Shown here: positions 1-4,893 of the stretch, piece after piece | Position numbering within the stretch: the stretch's first letter is position 1 | Layout: each line of letters opens with the position of its first letter | Source: an uncultured Clostridia bacterium | Lineage (GTDB): Bacteria > Bacillota > Clostridia > Christensenellales > Aristaeellaceae | Reading direction: 5' to 3' | NCBI GenBank assembly: GCA_946410395.1 | Contig: CAMKAE010000099.1 | Span: forward strand, 1 to 7,814 | Length of the DNA: 7,814 bases | Notes under the pieces: generated by a model | The model's database searches: none | Told to the model about the DNA's origin: nothing | Seen by the model: the letters and a program-made list of their open reading frames with translations, nothing else | Position numbers and translations under genes: made by a program

Positions 1-10
1 CAGGCAATTT

Positions 11-87
11 TGGTGATCCCGGCGGGATTCGAACCCACGGCCTGTCGCTTAGGAGGCGACCGCTCTATCCTGCTGAGCTACGGGACC
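11..87 (-). tRNA. tRNA-Arg (anticodon CCU), intact, CCA encoded
   Basis: On the minus strand the sequence folds into a full 77-nt cloverleaf. The acceptor strand GGTCCCG (81-87) pairs with CGGGATC (15-21, one G-U), followed by discriminator A and an encoded CCA (11-13). The D arm is GCTC/GAGC, the anticodon stem GTCGC/GCGAC with loop CTCCTAA, and the T arm GTGGG/CCCGC around TTCGAAT. The loop places CCT as the anticodon, so it reads AGG arginine codons. No promoter is obvious directly in front of it. The nearest good one is at 563-591, beyond two broken copies of the same gene, so it may be transcribed through the array. Confidence 0.96.
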
Positions 88-89
88 AT

Positions 90-196
90 GTGCCCGGAAA
101 GCCTTATTTTTCAAGGATTTCCGAAGCTTGAAGAATTCTGTCTCTTGGTATATACTGGCAATATCCGTTAGCAGATCGGGTGACCTGTTAGCTGGA
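90..196. repeat. Spacer repeat, copy 1
   Basis: This stretch in front of the intact tRNA is similar to 390-489 in front of the broken copy B. By eye about two thirds of the first 46 positions agree without gaps, and a second strong block is GTTAGCAGATCGG (168-180) against GCTAGCAGATCGG (461-473), giving a 293-300 bp offset. The stretch looks more AT-rich than the neighbouring genes. A minus-strand open frame (49-324) crosses it but ends inside the tRNA gene and is not considered a gene. Confidence 0.6.
95..123 (-). other. Hairpin in the 5' leader of the intact tRNA
   Basis: Two 11-nt arms (95-105 and 113-123) pair with one internal mismatch around a 7-nt T-rich loop on the plus strand (A-rich in the RNA of the tRNA strand). 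The hairpin ends 7 nt before the mature tRNA 5' end. No T-tract follows the stem on either strand, so it is not a normal intrinsic terminator. An equivalent hairpin sits in front of the broken copy at 328-387. Confidence 0.6.
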
Positions 197-258
197 ATCT
201 TGCCTTGGTCGGGTATTAACACCTCATTTTTGACTGAACGCCCGCCTTCTGTTAGCAG

Positions 259-286
259 TTTGGCGGCCGTCCAGATCGCTTTGGAA
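259..286 (-). repeat. Possible ghost of a further tRNA 3' half
   Basis: The block TTTGGCGGCCGTC (259-271) and the following CGCTTT resemble 327-350 of broken copy B with a 3-nt gap. It is preceded by GTTAGCAG, as copy C is preceded by a similar block. No 5' half follows it. The similarity is short and could be chance. Confidence 0.3.
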
Positions 287-327
287 GTGCAGATTTGCCC
301 TGTCAGGGGAATCCCGTCACTCATTTT

Positions 328-387
328 TGGCGGGCGTCAACCGCTTTATTAGGAGGCGACCGCTCTATCCTGCTGAGCTACGGGACC
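328..387 (-). pseudogene. Broken tRNA-Arg copy B
   Basis: Positions 349-389 are identical to 49-89, which covers the acceptor 5' strand, the D arm, the anticodon 5' stem and most of the anticodon loop of the intact tRNA. The other half is degraded. On the minus strand it retains a T-arm-like stretch ending CCCGCC followed by AAAAAT, where the live gene has CCCGCC, nine acceptor/discriminator/CCA bases, then AAAAT. The acceptor 3' strand, CCA and normal T stem are therefore absent, so no cloverleaf can form. It is either a decayed tandem duplicate or the residue of site-specific recombination in the tRNA. Confidence 0.7.
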
Positions 388-389
388 AT

Positions 390-489
390 ATCCTCGGAAA
401 CCCTTGTTTTTCAAGACTTCCCGAGGTTTTGGCTTCTTGGAGTAATCTCTGGGGTTCTCTGCTAGCAGATCGGCTGGTTTGTCAGCAGA
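390..489. repeat. Spacer repeat, copy 2
   Basis: This is the partner of 90-196, lying in the same position relative to broken copy B. It holds the second leader hairpin (394-424) and the GCTAGCAGATCGG block (461-473). The spacer to copy C is shorter than the spacer between the intact tRNA and copy B (about 110 against 240 bp), so one of the two has lost or gained DNA. Confidence 0.6.
394..424 (-). other. Hairpin in front of broken tRNA copy B
   Basis: Thirteen-nucleotide arms 394-406 and 412-424 pair around a 5-nt loop, with one true mismatch and two G-U type pairs in the minus-strand RNA. It occupies the same place as the hairpin at 95-123 and keeps its fold although several bases differ. 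Confidence 0.55.
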
Positions 490-498
490 CTGCTAATT

Positions 499-553
499 CT
501 GGCGGCGCGTTCCTGTTCAGGAGGCAACCGCTCTATCCCGCTGAGCTGCGGCC
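499..553 (-). pseudogene. Broken tRNA copy C (outermost)
   Basis: On the minus strand the 5' half is recognisable: D arm GCTC/GAGC, the box AGCGGGATAGAGCGG and the anticodon-like CTCCTGA. Positions 519-549 differ from the live gene at only three bases, but the acceptor strand has diverged. After the anticodon loop come ACAGG, GAAC and GCCGCC, then AGAATT. This again lacks the acceptor 3' strand and CCA at the same point as copy B. It lies immediately downstream of the promoter at 563-591 and may be the position of the ancestral gene. Confidence 0.6.
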
Positions 554-562
554 GCAGGGGAC

Positions 563-591
563 AGTATAGCACAACCCGGCGGGATGCGCAA
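563..591 (-). promoter_or_regulatory. Promoter of the tRNA array
   Basis: On the minus strand, TTGCGC (586-591) is followed after 17 bp by TATACT (563-568), with an extended -10 TG at 570-571. The start point would fall at about 555, at the edge of broken copy C. It lies within 25 bp of the end of the CapA-like gene. No other promoter of this quality is seen before the intact tRNA. Confidence 0.65.
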
Positions 592-614
592 GACCGGCCC
601 GGCGGCTGCGATCG

Positions 615-1757
615 TCACCAGTCCAGCGGATAGTTCTCCACCGCGTAGGTCAGCTTGCGGCCGTTGGACTTGAGGGTGGAGAGGACGCTCTCGACGGTGG
701 TGATGTCGGTCAGCGGCGTTGGGATGAAGTCGTTGCGGTCTTTCCGGCTGGAAATGCGGATGGGGATGATGCGGAAGCCCTCGTTGGTGATCTGGTTGTC
801 CCGGATCCGGAAGCGGGTCTGGAAGACAAAGGAGGTCATGTCGTCAGGCTTGTTGTTGCCGGCAAAGCAGAAGTTTCCCAGGGAGTAGCAGATGTACACG
901 CCCTTGTAGCACTCGATGGGCTGGATCCGGTGGGAGTGGTGGCCGATGACGAGGTCGGCGCCGGCGTCCACAGCGAGGCGGCCCATCTTGACCTGGTTGG
1001 AGGTGGGTACATAGTCCTTTTCCACACCCCAGTGGAAGGAGACGATGACGATGGGATACTGTGCCTTGGCGGCGGCGATGTCTGCGGGCACCACGTCCCA
1101 CAGCCGCTCATAGCGGTCGATGCACAGGTAGGAGAGCATGCAGACTTCCACGCCCTTCACCGAGTAAACGCCCCGCTCGGTGGAGTTGGAGTAGACGATG
1201 CCGGCGCTGGTCAGGGCGTCCTTGGTGTCCTGATAGGCCTCCTCGCCGTGATCCATCACGTGGTTGTTTTCCAGGGACACGCACTCGATGCCATTGTCGG
1301 AGAGCATACTGACGTATTCCGGCGGCGCGCTGAACAGGAAGCTGTTGTTCTTCTTGCTGGCGGGGATGTAGGTGGAGTTGGTCAGCGTGCCCTCAAAGTT
1401 CACGAGGGTCATGTCGTCGGCCAGCAGGATGTCGCGCATGTTTTTCATGGTGAAATTGATGTCGCCGCCCTGGGCTTGCAGCTCATCGCCGAACATGTCC
1501 TTCTTGGCCTTGGCGTTTTTGCCCACGGTGAAGTCGCCGGTGAAGGTCATGGTGAGGAGGACGGAGCCGTCGTCCTCATAGACGGACGAGACGGCGGTGC
1601 TGCCGGCGTCCGTTTCGCCTTCGTCCTCGTCCAGGTTGATTTCCTCCTCCACGCGGAGGATCTCCGAGAGGGTAAACTCCTCCTCTTCCTCCTCCGCGCC
1701 GGCGAAAAGGGGCAGAAGCAGGCAGAGCAGCAGAGTCCAGAGCAGCAGCTTGCGCAT
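615..1757 (-). CDS. Secreted CapA-family (poly-gamma-glutamate capsule type) protein
   Basis: This is a 380-residue exported protein of the CapA / PGA_cap family, which has a calcineurin-like metallophosphoesterase fold. Family members are linked to poly-gamma-glutamate or other surface polymers, but many are of unknown substrate. A signal peptide (about 1-21, ending LFAGA) is followed by an acidic stretch (22-50) containing a run of six glutamates. Family motifs appear in order: TGDF (73-76), NFEGT (120-124), ENNHVMDHG (163-171), FHWGVE (241-246), GHHSHR (272-277) and SLGNF (292-296). The start ATG has GGAGG at 1763-1767, 7 nt upstream. The gene follows the aminotransferase by 30 bp and probably shares its transcript. 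No capB/capC/capD neighbours are visible, so a role in gamma-glutamate polymer synthesis is not supported beyond the family name. No clear terminator follows. Confidence 0.9.
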   Translation of the reverse strand: MRKLLLWTLLLCLLLPLFAGAEEEEEEFTLSEILRVEEEINLDEDEGETDAGSTAVSSVYEDDGSVLLTMTFTGDFTVGKNAKAKKDMFGDELQAQGGDINFTMKNMRDILLADDMTLVNFEGTLTNSTYIPASKKNNSFLFSAPPEYVSMLSDNGIECVSLENNHVMDHGEEAYQDTKDALTSAGIVYSNSTERGVYSVKGVEVCMLSYLCIDRYERLWDVVPADIAAAKAQYPIVIVSFHWGVEKDYVPTSNQVKMGRLAVDAGADLVIGHHSHRIQPIECYKGVYICYSLGNFCFAGNNKPDDMTSFVFQTRFRIRDNQITNEGFRIIPIRISSRKDRNDFIPTPLTDITTVESVLSTLKSNGRKLTYAVENYPLDW

Positions 1758-1787
1758 GAATACCTCCAGAATAAGACAGGTCCGTGA

Positions 1788-2966
1788 TCAGAGCGCGCGG
1801 ATGAAGTCCGCCATGCGCTCCAGGGCGATGTTCAGCTTGTCCAGGCCGGTGGCGTAGGAGCAGCGGATGTGACCCTCGCCCGAGGGGGCGAAGGCAGTGC
1901 CGGGCACGCAGGCCACCTTCTTCTCCCGCAGCAGCCGCTGGCAGAATTCCTCGCTGGTCAGGCCGGTGGAGCGGATGGAGGGGAAGACGTAGAAGGCGCC
2001 GAGGGGTTCGAAGCAATCCAGCCCCATGTCCCGGAAGCCCGCCACCATCAGCCGGCGGCGCTGGTCATAGCTCTGCCGCATGCGGGCCACGTCCGCAAAG
2101 CCATCGGCAAAGCCCTGCTCCAGAGCGTGGAGGGCGGCGGCCTGGCTCTGCCGCGGCGCGCAGAGAATCGTGTACTGGTGGATCTTGTTGATGATCTCCG
2201 CGATCGGGGCCGGCGCACAGACAAAGCCCACCCGCCAGCCGGTCATCGCGAAGGACTTGCTGAAACAGTTCAGGGTGACGGTGTAGGGCAGCATACCCGG
2301 CAGGGAGCCGAAGGATGTGTGGGGCTCCTCGCCGTAGGTGAGCTCGCAGTAGATCTCGTCGGAGAGCACCAGGATCTCCTTCTCCCGCACGACCTCGGCG
2401 ATCTTTTCCAGATCAGCCCGCGGCATGATGGCGCCGGTGGGGTTGTTGGGGTATGGGAGGATCAGGGCCTTCGTCCGGGGCGTGATCGCGGCCCGGAGCG
2501 CATCGGCGTCCAGGCGGAACTCCCGCTCCTGGCGGGTGACGATGGGCACCGGCACGCCGCCGGCGAAGATCACGCTGGGGCTGTAGCTGACATAGCTGGG
2601 CTCGGGCACAAGGATCTCATCCCCCGGGCCCGTGATGGCCCGCAGCGCCACGTCGATGGCCTCGCTGGCGCCCACGGTGATGACGATGTCCGTCTTCGGA
2701 TCGTAGGACAGGGAGAAGCGCTCCCGCATGTAGCGGGACACGGCTTCGCGCAGCTCCGGCAGGCCGCGGTTGGCGGTATACTGGGTCTCCCCTCGCAGCA
2801 GGCTGTCGATGGCCGCGTTGCGGATGTGGTAAGGGGTGACGAAATCCGGCTCGCCCACGCCAAGGGAGATCGTGCCCTTCATGGTGGAAGCCATGTCGAA
2901 GAAGCGCCGGATCCCGCTGGGGGGAACGGCGGCGATGGCCCGGTTCAAATAACGGTCATAGTTCAC
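1788..2966 (-). CDS. Class I/II PLP-dependent aminotransferase
   Basis: This 392-residue cytosolic enzyme of fold type I moves amino groups between an amino acid and a 2-oxo acid using pyridoxal phosphate. Visible landmarks are the GASEA cofactor phosphate loop (99-103), the aromatic stacking region EPSYVSY (122-128), NNPTG with the PLP-contacting Asn175, SDEIY with Asp203 and Tyr206, the Schiff-base lysine Lys237 in SKSFAMTGWRVG, and the substrate carboxylate arginine near 368 (HIRCSYA). Length and layout fit aspartate/aromatic-type members (subgroup I). The substrate cannot be fixed from sequence alone. The start is GTG, overlapping the stop of the Lrp-type gene as GTGA. The ribosome site is the extended GGTGATC at 2972-2978, five bases before the start. 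Translational coupling to the regulator is likely. Confidence 0.93.
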   Translation of the reverse strand: MNYDRYLNRAIAAVPPSGIRRFFDMASTMKGTISLGVGEPDFVTPYHIRNAAIDSLLRGETQYTANRGLPELREAVSRYMRERFSLSYDPKTDIVITVGASEAIDVALRAITGPGDEILVPEPSYVSYSPSVIFAGGVPVPIVTRQEREFRLDADALRAAITPRTKALILPYPNNPTGAIMPRADLEKIAEVVREKEILVLSDEIYCELTYGEEPHTSFGSLPGMLPYTVTLNCFSKSFAMTGWRVGFVCAPAPIAEIINKIHQYTILCAPRQSQAAALHALEQGFADGFADVARMRQSYDQRRRLMVAGFRDMGLDCFEPLGAFYVFPSIRSTGLTSEEFCQRLLREKKVACVPGTAFAPSGEGHIRCSYATGLDKLNIALERMADFIRAL

Positions 2967-3454
2967 GGGGTGATCACCAGCCGTCCGTCGTCGCGGGCGT
3001 TCTCAAACACCACGCCATCCTCTTTATAGCGCTTCAGGACAAAAGCGGTGGCGGTTCCCGTCACCGTGTCCAGCACCGAGAGCTTCTCCGACACAAAGAG
3101 GGCAAGCTCTTTCAGCGTCCTCGCCTGCACCAGCACCAGCAGGTCATAGCTGCCGCTCATCAGGTAAACGCTCTTGACCTCGTCGAAGGAATAAATCCGG
3201 GAAGCCACGGCGTCGAAGCCCTGCTCCCGCTGCGGGAGGACGCGGACCTCGATCATGGCCTCCACGCGCTCACGGTCGGTCTTGTCCCAGTTCACCACCG
3301 GGGCGTAGCGCAGGATCACCTTGTCCCGCTCCAGCTGCTCGATGGCCTCGGCCACCTGCACGGTGTCCGTGCCGGTCATCACGGCGAGCTTTTCCAACGG
3401 GATCCGGCAGTCCTCCCGGAGAATGTCCAGGAGTTGGTTTTCCAGTTTGGTCAT
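2963..3454 (-). CDS. Lrp/AsnC family transcriptional regulator
   Basis: This 163-residue protein has the usual Lrp/AsnC length and layout. An N-terminal winged helix-turn-helix (about 1-50, recognition part TDTVQVAEAIEQLERDKVI) is followed by an effector-binding RAM domain with alternating strands and helices (about 65-140, including VKSVYLMSGSYDLLVLV, a variant of the G-x-yD-l-l core). Such proteins sense amino acids and form octamers on DNA. The ATG at 3452-3454 was chosen because the family normally begins a few residues before the first helix. A GTG immediately before it, and an in-frame TTG at 3476-3478, are alternatives. GGGAG lies 8 nt before the ATG. It is the first gene of a probable operon with the aminotransferase, which it may regulate, and possibly itself. 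Confidence 0.92.
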   Translation of the reverse strand: MTKLENQLLDILREDCRIPLEKLAVMTGTDTVQVAEAIEQLERDKVILRYAPVVNWDKTDRERVEAMIEVRVLPQREQGFDAVASRIYSFDEVKSVYLMSGSYDLLVLVQARTLKELALFVSEKLSVLDTVTGTATAFVLKRYKEDGVVFENARDDGRLVITP

Positions 3455-3493
3455 CACGGTCTCTCCCTTCCCGTTCAAACAGATAACGGAGCT

Positions 3494-3522
3494 ATTTTAC
3501 AACGGATTCCCGCTTTGCGCAA
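3494..3522 (-). promoter_or_regulatory. Promoter of the lrp-like / aminotransferase / capA-like operon
   Basis: On the minus strand TTGCGC (3517-3522) and TAAAAT (3494-3499) are separated by 17 bp. The predicted start near 3487 gives a leader of about 30 nt before the ATG at 3454. It sits just downstream of the two terminators of the preceding gene, so the operon has its own start. Confidence 0.65.
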
Positions 3523-3531
3523 GGGAAAAGC

Positions 3532-3552
3532 AAAAAAGCGCCGGACAGGCGC
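3532..3552 (-). terminator. Intrinsic terminator 2 of the secreted two-domain gene
   Basis: On the minus strand, GCGCC-TGTCC-GGCGC (3538-3552) is followed directly by six T residues (3532-3537). It lies 14 bp beyond the first terminator and backs it up. Confidence 0.75.
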
Positions 3553-3565
3553 AGCTGCGGTACGC

Positions 3566-3589
3566 AAAAACCCCGCGCGGAGCGCGGGG
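3566..3589 (-). terminator. Intrinsic terminator 1 of the secreted two-domain gene
   Basis: An 8-bp all-GC stem (3571-3578 with 3582-3589) closed by a 3-base loop is followed on the minus strand by five T residues (3566-3570). It starts 20 bp after the stop codon at 3609. Confidence 0.88.
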
Positions 3590-3608
3590 CCGGGAACACG
3601 AAGAAGGC

Positions 3609-4466
3609 TCAGATGCCCAGATCGGAGCGGCTGAAGGTGAAGGTATAGGACTCACTGTCGAACAGCTCGGGCGTGAACTTGATCTCCAGCGTCTGCCAGT
3701 TCGGATCGACCTCGTAGCCGATCTCGCCGGTCCCGTTCTTGCCCGGGTCGAGCGTCATGTCGATGCTGCCTTCCGCTTCCAGCAGCGCGCCGACGCTGAA
3801 ATCAAGCTTGCTGTCATCCGAGTAGGCGCTGAAGCTGAGCATGCTGGAGATCGAGACGGAGGCGGAGGAGTTGTTCTCCACCCGGAAATTCACGAGCACA
3901 AACACATTGCCGTCCTCCGGCGTGTTCCAGCTGCTGCCGGTGCTGGTGCGGATCCCAACGGGGGTGAGGCTGACGCCCTTCCGGGTGGTGACGGTCCGGT
4001 TCAGACTGCCGGACGCGGAGGTGTCAGACGACCGGGTGAGGGCAGAGGCAGTGCCGGACCCGCTGTCGGAAGAACCGGCGGTGCTGTCGGCGCGGACAAA
4101 GGCCATGGCCATGTCGTCGTCGCCCTTTATCGTCAGTTTGCCGTCGTCGGACAGGGTGGCCACGCCGTCTTCGATCAGGATCTTTTTGCCAAACTGCTGC
4201 CAGGTGAAATCGAAGGACTCGGTTTCCTCGCCCATGGTGGTGGAGAACGTGCCGGACCCGTCGCTTCTGAATTCCAGGGCAGCGTCCGCGCCGAGAAGCT
4301 TCAGCAGGGCAGCACTCATCCATTCGCCTTCGATCTTCATCGAATCCAGCGTCCAGGAGCCGGTCACGTCCTCCGCGGCCAGGGCCGTCAGCGGGAGCAG
4401 GACCGTGAGCAGGCAGAGCGCAACTGCGCATGCAAGGACCTTTTTCAGTCGGAAGGGGGTGCGCAT
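3609..4466 (-). CDS. Secreted protein: lipocalin-like domain plus DUF4352-like domain
   Basis: This 285-residue exported protein has no known enzymatic role. The signal peptide has a basic start (RLKK), a hydrophobic core and an ALAA cleavage site near residue 30. Residues about 33-127 look like a small lipocalin-type beta domain (VTGSWTLDSMKIEG opening, LEFRSDGSGTF, TLSDDGKLTIKGDDDMAMAFVR), often seen in Clostridia. A Ser/Thr/Gly-rich linker (about 128-157) leads to a C-terminal beta-sandwich (about 158-285) resembling DUF4352/telokin-like domains, with GNVFVLVNFRVENNS as the hallmark. There is no lipobox cysteine, so it is probably released or wall-associated rather than a lipoprotein. GGAGG (4477-4481) lies 10 nt before the ATG. 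It stands alone between a strong promoter and tandem terminators. The domain names are inferred from sequence style and have not been searched. Confidence 0.82.
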   Translation of the reverse strand: MRTPFRLKKVLACAVALCLLTVLLPLTALAAEDVTGSWTLDSMKIEGEWMSAALLKLLGADAALEFRSDGSGTFSTTMGEETESFDFTWQQFGKKILIEDGVATLSDDGKLTIKGDDDMAMAFVRADSTAGSSDSGSGTASALTRSSDTSASGSLNRTVTTRKGVSLTPVGIRTSTGSSWNTPEDGNVFVLVNFRVENNSSASVSISSMLSFSAYSDDSKLDFSVGALLEAEGSIDMTLDPGKNGTGEIGYEVDPNWQTLEIKFTPELFDSESYTFTFSRSDLGI

Positions 4467-4511
4467 GATCGTTCATCCTCCATTCGGTTTTTTGTTGAAT
4501 CGGTTGCCTGT

Positions 4512-4541
4512 ATTATAGAGGACAGGGCTTGCGCATGTCAA
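4512..4541 (-). promoter_or_regulatory. Consensus sigma-A promoter of the secreted two-domain gene
   Basis: On the minus strand TTGACA (4536-4541) and TATAAT (4512-4517) are both perfect consensus hexamers, with an 18-bp spacer. The predicted start near 4505 gives a leader of about 40 nt. It should be a strong, constitutive-looking promoter. Confidence 0.9.
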
Positions 4542-4581
4542 TGGAGAATCAGGGAAAAAACGGAAAAAGGGGAAAAGAACG

Positions 4582-4604
4582 GCGCTGCCTGAGCGATGCA
4601 GCGC
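4582..4604. other. Intergenic hairpin between divergent promoters
   Basis: GCGCTGC (4582-4588) pairs perfectly with GCAGCGC (4598-4604) around a 9-nt loop. TTTGCT follows on the plus strand and CGTTCTTTT on the minus. No gene reads toward it from nearby, so a terminator role is doubtful. An operator is possible but unsupported. The remainder of 4542-4673 shows nothing else recognisable. Confidence 0.4.
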
Positions 4605-4673
4605 TTTGCTATACGCCTGATGTTTGATCCTGCATGATCGCAAGTCCTCCCGCTTCCGACTACCAAAATCGAA

Positions 4674-4702
4674 TTGATTTCAGACGTTTTTCCTGTTATG
4701 AT
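4674..4702 (+). promoter_or_regulatory. Promoter of the Fe-S aldo/keto reductase gene
   Basis: TTGATT (4674-4679), a 17-bp spacer and TATGAT (4697-4702), with an extended -10 TG at 4694-4695. Transcription from about 4709 gives an unusually long leader of roughly 185 nt before the ATG at 4894. Confidence 0.75.
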
Positions 4703-4720
4703 ATGGGTGCGGCAGAAAAA

Positions 4721-4808
4721 GGCGCTGCAACGTCAGGAAGACCGATATCGGAAAAGGTGGAATTTCGATGGCGAGCCTGATCGTGCATGCGCTCTCAGCG
4801 CCATCGAA
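4721..4808 (+). promoter_or_regulatory. Structured 5' leader with alternative pairings
   Basis: GGCGCTG (4721-4727) is perfectly complementary to CAGCGCC (4796-4802). TTCGATGGCG (4764-4773) is perfectly complementary to CGCCATCGAA (4799-4808). The two helices share 4799-4802 and cannot form together. CGATGGC recurs at 4836-4842 and could pair with the same strand. The second helix would also bury the in-frame ATG at 4768. It does not match a riboswitch class that I can name. The base pairing is observed; regulatory function is inferred. Confidence 0.4.
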
Positions 4809-4893
4809 CGAAGCGTTCTTTACGGCGCGGCGGGCCGATGGCAACTGCGGGGCACAGATCAACGCACGAACCGACGGCGAGGAGGAAGCACAG

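Noticed and set aside
95..123. Intrinsic terminator in front of the intact tRNA
   Set aside because: The stem has no T-tract on either side, and a terminator there would cut the tRNA off from the only good promoter found.
49..324. 91-codon minus-strand open frame in the tRNA spacer, with some similarity to the equivalent frame in the second spacer
   Set aside because: It ends within the intact tRNA gene, the paired frame in copy 2 is interrupted by a stop, and the differences do not favour synonymous positions. The hairpin explains the conserved part better.
930..1787. 285-codon plus-strand open frame
   Set aside because: It is antisense to the CapA-like gene, is a product of high GC third positions, has a low-complexity Val/Gly/His-rich translation and no ribosome site.
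1869..3029. 386-codon plus-strand open frame
   Set aside because: It mirrors the aminotransferase gene, whose motifs are unmistakable on the other strand; the translation is Gly/Asp/His/Ala-rich without family features.
3321..4592. 423-codon plus-strand open frame spanning lrp, terminators and the secreted gene
   Set aside because: It crosses two genes and two terminators on the opposite strand and shows no protein-family signature.
4709..4893. Known riboswitch or T-box in the reductase leader
   Set aside because: I looked for hallmark boxes of T-box, cobalamin, TPP, FMN, SAM, THF, ZTP and fluoride elements and saw none; GGTGGAATTTCG only loosely resembles the T-box core.
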